Shown: in pieces, positions 5,074 through 9,228 of the stretch
Layout of the letters: every line of letters begins with the position of its first letter
Position numbering within the stretch: the stretch's first letter is position 1
Assembly: GCA_027438535.1 (NCBI GenBank)
Contig: DAIAMA010000034.1
Coordinates: forward strand, 1 to 9,228
Source: a bacterium
GTDB lineage: Bacteria; Pseudomonadota; Gammaproteobacteria; Burkholderiales; Thiobacteraceae
Length of the DNA stretch: 9,228 nucleotides
Reading direction: 5' to 3'
Made by a program: the position numbers and the translations under genes
The notes under the pieces: generated by a model
Seen by the model: the letters and a program-made list of their open reading frames with translations, nothing else
Databases searched by the model: none
Told to the model about the DNA's origin: nothing

Positions 5074-6859
5074 ATCTCTTGTGCTCCTGTAAAAAAATCC
5101 ATGCCGTCGCGCGCAGGGGTTCGACCGCGGCGCGATCATCCGGTTCGAGACGGCTTACCACGCCGAGAAAAACTTTCGCGCCGCCGGGATACACCGCCAG
5201 CGCGCGCCTCAGCATTGCCTGCGCCGCGCCCGCATCGCCATGCAGCGCGAGCAAGAGCGCCTGCCGGTATATCATTTCCTGCGTCGGCGCGAAACGCATC
5301 ACCGCGTCATTCAGCGCCAGCTTTGCCTCCAGCGCTTCGCGGTTCAATATAATGGAAATCGCGTAAGCGAAGTCGCTATAAGGCGCCAGCAACGATTCCT
5401 GCCGCACTTGCCGCAACACCCGGTTGATTTCCTGCAAGCTTGGCATGGCTTGACGGTCGCGCAATAAGCCTTCGAGCTGGGTATAGTTGCCGGCAATGCG
5501 CACCAGGCTAATCCACGCCAGCAACAGCATCACGCCGAACGCCGCGCGCATGAAACCGCTTAAACGCAGGCGTCGCGTATGCGTATCGGCCGCGCCGATC
5601 AAGATCGCGGCGATGCCCAGGAAATTCGCATACCACAGCGGATATTCGAGCATGCTGTGGATGAACAGCACCGCCAGCAATGCCGCCGCCCACCAGCCCG
5701 CCACGCTTACCGGCTGGCGCAGGCAGCCGCGCAGCCACACGCCGCCGCCCAGAATCAACAATACTAAACCCGCGCCACCGAATTCCGCGCCGATTTGCGC
5801 GAACAGATTATGACTGTTGTTGTATATCGCACCCGCTAAAAAACTCGGGGTCAGCAGCGTCGCCGATTGTGCCAGCGCCGCGCTGGAAGCGAGTTGAAAA
5901 TGCTGCCATGCGAATTGGCCGAAACCCGCGCCGAGCAAGGGATGCGAAATCAGCATCTGCGCCGCTTCGCGCCACAAGGCCAGCCGGATGTCCACGCCGT
6001 TGGCCAGATCGAACAAACGCTCCGTGGGCGTAATGGTGCCGCTCACGCCCTGCATCAAGGGCAAGTGCATCAGCCATTGTACCGCCGCGAACACGGGCGG
6101 CATCAGCAGTGCGACGATGAATATGCGCTGCGCCGCCGCGCCGCCGCGCTTGCGCCATACCCACGCCAGCAAAACGAACACGCCGAGATACAGCCAGCCG
6201 GCGCGCGAACCGGTAAGCGCCAAGACGCACAGCAACAGCACCCCGAGCAATGCCACAAGCCACGTCTTGAGTCTGGCGGTAGCGTGCAGATACAACAGCG
6301 AAGCCAAACCCAGCGCCAAATAATCGGCGAGATGATTGGGCTGCCCCAGGTTCGCCATGAGCGCACTGCCGGTCTTCGGATTAATCAGCGCGCCCAGCCC
6401 AGTATCCAGGCCGAAATGTTGCAGGAGGCCGATCACGCTGCTGAGCGCGGCGCCCGTCAGCAGCGCCCATGACAGCACCGCCGCGATACCCTCCAGCCCC
6501 AATTCGCGGCCAAGCTGGTTGCCGAGCCACAACATCAGCGCGCCCCACAAGATATACAGCGCGGCGACGAACGCCTGCTGCGGATAGGCCACGCGGTCCA
6601 GAACGACTTGCAGTATCAGAATGGCAATAAAGCCGAGCAGAAACAGCAGGGAACGCGGCAACACCATCGGCTGCCAATAGCGTTTACTCAAGAGCGGCAG
6701 TGCCGCCAATAATCCGAGCCCGAACGCCAGCCACTCGGTGAAAAAACTCGGGATCGGTTGCTGATGATGCCACTGCAAAAAGGGCAGCACCCATGCCAGC
6801 GCGAGAAACGACAAACTCGCATGCAAGGGCGAAAACGTTTTTTTGATTTGATCGGTCAA
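5060..6859 (-). CDS. PglL/Wzy-family O-oligosaccharyltransferase or O-antigen ligase
   Basis: A polytopic inner-membrane protein of 599 residues, resembling pilin O-oligosaccharyltransferase PglL, which transfers undecaprenyl-linked glycans to secreted proteins; O-antigen ligases and Wzy polymerases share this fold. There are about 11-13 hydrophobic segments. N-terminal family signature: MANLGQPNHLADYL (168-181). The large periplasmic loop (about 265-350) ends in NNSHN (347-351), with His350 at the position essential in PglL and WaaL. The strongest sign is HSMLEYPLWYANFLG (401-415), typical of the virulence-factor polymerase C-terminal domain (Wzy_C_2). The tail after about 456 looks helical and TPR-like (MIYRQALLLALHGDAGAAQAMLRRAL). 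The start is uncertain: no ATG or GTG occurs before Met65, which is past the first membrane segments. TTG at 6859 is the only sensible choice, with no Shine-Dalgarno sequence and a strong hairpin just upstream. Acceptor (pilin or other) cannot be told. Confidence 0.86.
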   Translation of the reverse strand: MTDQIKKTFSPLHASLSFLALAWVLPFLQWHHQQPIPSFFTEWLAFGLGLLAALPLLSKRYWQPMVLPRSLLFLLGFIAILILQVVLDRVAYPQQAFVAALYILWGALMLWLGNQLGRELGLEGIAAVLSWALLTGAALSSVIGLLQHFGLDTGLGALINPKTGSALMANLGQPNHLADYLALGLASLLYLHATARLKTWLVALLGVLLLCVLALTGSRAGWLYLGVFVLLAWVWRKRGGAAAQRIFIVALLMPPVFAAVQWLMHLPLMQGVSGTITPTERLFDLANGVDIRLALWREAAQMLISHPLLGAGFGQFAWQHFQLASSAALAQSATLLTPSFLAGAIYNNSHNLFAQIGAEFGGAGLVLLILGGGVWLRGCLRQPVSVAGWWAAALLAVLFIHSMLEYPLWYANFLGIAAILIGAADTHTRRLRLSGFMRAAFGVMLLLAWISLVRIAGNYTQLEGLLRDRQAMPSLQEINRVLRQVRQESLLAPYSDFAYAISIILNREALEAKLALNDAVMRFAPTQEMIYRQALLLALHGDAGAAQAMLRRALAVYPGGAKVFLGVVSRLEPDDRAAVEPLRATAWIFLQEHKRYAVH

Positions 6860-6913
6860 GGGAGAGATAGCGCGGTCCCCGGCCGGCGCCGGGGGCCGCG
6901 CCCATGGAGGTAG
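6860..6913 (-). promoter_or_regulatory. Leader region between DUF2892 gene and ligase
   Basis: This 54-base gap is filled mostly by the 32-base hairpin described separately. On the minus strand the 10 bases between stem and TTG are a pyrimidine-rich TATCTCTCCC, which is not a ribosome binding site and not a U-run. The frame upstream of the TTG stays open back to the DUF2892 stop but has no ATG, GTG or TTG. No -10/-35 pair is visible. Confidence 0.35.
6870..6901 (-). repeat. Very GC-rich inverted repeat (14-bp stem, 4-base loop)
   Basis: Bases 6870-6883 pair with 6888-6901 around the loop CGGC (6884-6887). Thirteen of 14 positions are Watson-Crick; the exception (6876/6895) is G-T in DNA read on the plus strand and A-C in a minus-strand transcript. 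Stem bases are almost all G or C. No T-run follows on either strand, so it does not fit an ordinary intrinsic terminator. It could act as an attenuator, a Rho-related pause, a mRNA 3'-end stabiliser for the RND-DUF2892 transcript, or a REP-like palindrome. Confidence 0.75.
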
Positions 6914-7129
6914 TTAAGCGCAGGATTCTTTCACGCCCGCCTTTTTCAGGAAAATTTCCAGCGGGCAAAACTTGGTGAAACCGCTTTGAAACAAGTTAAT
7001 GCCGACAAACGCCGTGAGCCACAACCAGCTCACATGGCTAAGATCGGCCTGGCCGCTGAAATGCGCCAGCGCCAGGGAAAGCAGAATGAAAGCACCCGCG
7101 AAAATGCGTACCCATTGATTGACGTTCAT
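6914..7129 (-). CDS. DUF2892 / YgaP-like two-helix membrane protein
   Basis: A 71-residue inner-membrane protein of the DUF2892 family, the domain that forms the membrane part of the E. coli rhodanese YgaP. Segment one runs about 7-24 (VRIFAGAFILLSLALAHF) and segment two about 33-52 (VSWLWLTAFVGINLFQSG), followed by the family hallmark FCPLEIFLKKAG (54-65, Cys55) and a terminal ESCA with a second cysteine. The start at 7129 is clear: GGAGG (7136-7140) is 6 bases upstream and the protein begins MNVNQWVRIFAG, as in relatives. It lies 1 base after the RND stop, with its ribosome site inside the final RND codons, so translation is coupled to the pump. Stand-alone DUF2892 proteins have no proven biochemical role; a link to sulfide or persulfide handling is inferred from YgaP. 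Confidence 0.88.
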   Translation of the reverse strand: MNVNQWVRIFAGAFILLSLALAHFSGQADLSHVSWLWLTAFVGINLFQSGFTKFCPLEIFLKKAGVKESCA

Positions 7130-7130
7130 T

Positions 7131-9228
7131 TCATACCTCCTTGGTTGAAGAAACTTTTTTGTACAGCGCCGCATAATATAACACCGGGATCACCACCAGC
7201 GTCAGCAAGGTGGAGACAAAGACGCCGAAGATCAGAGAAATCGCCAAGCCGTTGAAAATCGGATCGTCCAAGATGAAGAATGCGCCCAGCATCGCCGCCA
7301 AGCCGGTCAGAATAATCGGCTTGGCGCGCGTCGCGCCGGAGAGAATCACCGCCTGCTGCAAATCCATTCCTTGCGCCACGTGCATATTGATGAAATCCAC
7401 CAGCAGAATCGAATTGCGCACGATAATGCCGGCGAGCGCGATCATGCCGATCATCGAGGTAGCGGTGAACTGCGCGCCGAGCAGCGCATGCCCGGGCATC
7501 ACCCCGATGAGCGTGAGCGGAATCGGCGCCATGATGATGAGCGGCACCAGGTAGGAACGAAACTGCGCGACCACCAAAATATAAATCAATATCAGCCCCA
7601 CCGCGTAGGCGATGCCCATGTCGCGAAACGTCTCATAGGTGACTTGCCATTCGCCGTCCCATTTCAAGGCGAAACCGGCATAGGGGTCCGGCGGTTGCCG
7701 GATGAAATACTGGCCGAGCGTGCCGCCTTGCGGCAGCTTGAGGCCGTCGAGCGCCGATTCGATGCCGAACATGCCGTATAGCGGGCTATCTATCTTGCCT
7801 GCCATATCGCCCACCACGTACACCACCGGCAACAAATCTTTGTGATAGATGGTTTTCTCGCGCGCGGCCGGCACCACTTCCACCAATTCGGAGAGCGGCA
7901 CCAGCGTGCCGTCGCGCGCACGCACGTTCAGCTTCAACAGCTCGTCCAAGCTGCCCTGGCGTTCCGGCGCGAGCATGACGCGCACCGGAATCTCGAATTT
8001 GGAATCGCCGGAGTGGATCGGCGTTACATCTTCGCCGGCAAGCCCCATTCTCATCACGGTAACGACATCTTCCTGCGCCACGCCTTTCAGCGCTGCTTTA
8101 TTTTGCAGTACATGCAGCGTGAATTTTTGCGCGTCGGCCTCGATGCTGTCGTCGATACCGGTAATATCCTTAGTCTTGGCGAACGCCGCGCGCACCTGCT
8201 TGGCCACGGCCATTTGCGCCTGATAGTCCGGCCCGTACACTTCCGCCACGATCGGCGAAAGCACCGGCGGGCCGGGCGGCACTTCGACGATTTTCACATT
8301 CGCGCCAAGCCGCGCCGCGATCTTTTCGATCGGCACGCGCACGCTCTGCGCGATCTCATGGCTCTGGCGCTCGCGTTGGTGCTTATCCACCAGATTGACC
8401 TGAATGTCGCCCATTTCCGGGCCGCGCCGCAAATAATATTGCCGCACCAAACCATTGAAGTTGATCGGCGAAGCGGTGCCGACATACGCCTCGTAGTCGG
8501 TCACTTCCGGCACCGTGGCAAGATAAGCGCCGATCTCGTGCATTACACGCGCTGTCTGCTCCAGCGGCGTACCCACCGGCATATCCACCACCACCTGGAA
8601 TTCCGACTTGTTGTCGAAGGGCAGCATTTTGAGAATCACCACCTTGAACACCACCAGCGCCAGCGCCAGGCCGATGGCAATCAATATCCACCACAATAAT
8701 TGCTTGCGCTTGGGGCGGCCCTGGTCGCCATTGAGGTAAGGCGTGAGCTTGGCCTCGAACCAGTGCGTGAACCGGTCTTCCCTTGGGCTGGCTCCATGCA
8801 CGGGGTGATTACCCAATAATTTAAGCGCGAGCCAAGGCGTGACGACGAGCGCGAGCGCGAGCGAAATCAACATGCCGATGCTGGCATTGATCGGGATCGG
8901 GCTCATATACGGCCCCATCAGCCCGGTTACGAAAGCCATCGGCAACAGCGCCGCGATCACCGTCAGCGTGGCGAGAATCGTCGGCCCGCCCACCTCGTCC
9001 ACGGCCTCGGGGATGACATCGAGCAAGGTTTTACCGGGGTCGAGCTGACGCCGGCGGTGGATGTTTTCCACCACCACGATAGCGTCGTCCACCAAAATGC
9101 CGATGGAGAAAATCAAGGCGAACAAGGACACGCGGTTGAGCGTGAAGCCCCATGCCCAAGAGGCGAACAAGGTGGCCGCCAAGGTGAGCGTGACCGCGAT
9201 GCCGACGATCACCGCCTCGCGCCGTCCC
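7131..9228 (-). CDS. RND-family efflux permease, N-terminal part missing
   Basis: An inner-membrane proton-driven RND transporter, C-terminal two thirds: about 698 residues are visible and the frame continues past the window end (GRREAV precedes the GTG at 9212, matching the RND WREAxIV block). TM4 shows GILVDDAIVVVENIHRR with the paired Asp at 9084-9089, the proton-relay DD of hydrophobe/amphiphile pumps; heavy-metal pumps such as CusA have a single Asp (VDAA), so a metal pump is less likely. A periplasmic domain, about 8650-7650, includes EVPPGPPVLSPIVAEVYGP. The second membrane half ends with MIGMIALAGIIVRNSILLVDFIN, in which Arg stands where AcrB has Lys940. Substrate is unknown. The membrane-fusion and outer-membrane partners would lie upstream, outside the window. 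The stop is one base from the DUF2892 gene, with which it must share a transcript. Confidence 0.94.
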   Translation of the reverse strand, partial: GRREAVIVGIAVTLTLAATLFASWAWGFTLNRVSLFALIFSIGILVDDAIVVVENIHRRRQLDPGKTLLDVIPEAVDEVGGPTILATLTVIAALLPMAFVTGLMGPYMSPIPINASIGMLISLALALVVTPWLALKLLGNHPVHGASPREDRFTHWFEAKLTPYLNGDQGRPKRKQLLWWILIAIGLALALVVFKVVILKMLPFDNKSEFQVVVDMPVGTPLEQTARVMHEIGAYLATVPEVTDYEAYVGTASPINFNGLVRQYYLRRGPEMGDIQVNLVDKHQRERQSHEIAQSVRVPIEKIAARLGANVKIVEVPPGPPVLSPIVAEVYGPDYQAQMAVAKQVRAAFAKTKDITGIDDSIEADAQKFTLHVLQNKAALKGVAQEDVVTVMRMGLAGEDVTPIHSGDSKFEIPVRVMLAPERQGSLDELLKLNVRARDGTLVPLSELVEVVPAAREKTIYHKDLLPVVYVVGDMAGKIDSPLYGMFGIESALDGLKLPQGGTLGQYFIRQPPDPYAGFALKWDGEWQVTYETFRDMGIAYAVGLILIYILVVAQFRSYLVPLIIMAPIPLTLIGVMPGHALLGAQFTATSMIGMIALAGIIVRNSILLVDFINMHVAQGMDLQQAVILSGATRAKPIILTGLAAMLGAFFILDDPIFNGLAISLIFGVFVSTLLTLVVIPVLYYAALYKKVSSTKEV
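7136..7140 (-). promoter_or_regulatory. Ribosome binding site of the DUF2892 gene inside the RND gene
   Basis: GGAGG forms part of the last sense codons of the RND gene (AAG GAG GTA, then TGA) and is spaced 6 bases from the ATG at 7129. The pump stop and the small-gene start are one base apart, the layout expected for termination-reinitiation. Confidence 0.75.

Noticed and set aside
5074..5139. Longer N-terminus for the rhodanese starting at 5139
   Set aside because: It would add an Arg/Cys-rich leader before the membrane helix and increase overlap with the ligase; the ATG at 5073 has its own AGGAG.
7130..7174. Longer N-terminus for the DUF2892 protein starting at 7174
   Set aside because: The GGAGG site and family-like MNVNQWVRIFAG start at 7129 are much better; the extension lies within RND codons.
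7842..8699. Long plus-strand open frame opposite the RND gene (285 aa)
   Set aside because: His/Arg-rich composition typical of the reverse complement of a GC-rich gene; the RND frame on the minus strand is unmistakable.

Overview
The window looks like chromosomal DNA from a moderately GC-rich betaproteobacterium. I would guess the Nitrosomonadales, Gallionellaceae or Thiobacillus neighbourhood. That placement rests on general protein resemblance and on the rhodanese-grxC-secB-gpsA gene order; no search was run. Coding density is very high: the longest non-coding stretch is about 100 bases, so no gap over 300 bases needs explaining. I found no rRNA, tRNA, CRISPR array, insertion sequence or phage gene.

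Layout. Bases 1-706 (+ strand) hold the 3' part of a ParA/Soj-type ATPase that is cut off by the window start. Everything else is on the minus strand and converges on it with an 8-base gap. In the direction of transcription (right to left) the order is: an RND efflux permease cut off by the window end (7131-9228); a small DUF2892/YgaP-like membrane protein (6914-7129); a very GC-rich hairpin (6870-6901); a PglL/Wzy-family O-oligosaccharyltransferase or ligase (5060-6859); a membrane-anchored rhodanese (4663-5073); glutaredoxin GrxC (4403-4660); a CDF zinc exporter (3479-4399); thioredoxin TrxC (2977-3396); SecB (2408-2875); an exported tandem-SH3 protein (1972-2406); GpsA (963-1955); and an unknown 68-residue protein (715-921).

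How the genes fit together. The rhodanese-grxC-secB-gpsA backbone matches the order known in enterobacteria (yibN-grxC-secB-gpsA). Here it is interrupted by a CDF exporter plus trxC between grxC and secB, and by an SH3 protein between secB and gpsA. The result is a compact set of thiol, sulfur-transfer and metal functions (rhodanese, GrxC, TrxC, zinc exporter) beside envelope functions (RND pump, O-glycan ligase, SecB, SH3 protein, phospholipid precursor synthesis). Most genes are separated by 1-16 bases or overlap, which suggests long co-transcribed units. The likely places for internal promoters or attenuation are three gaps of roughly 50-100 bases: before secB, before trxC and before the ligase.

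I see no clearly new defence, mobile or biosynthetic system. The points most worth checking are the long hairpin directly before a TTG-started, apparently SD-less ligase gene, the CDF-trxC insertion in a conserved operon, and the tight coupling of a DUF2892 gene to an RND pump gene.
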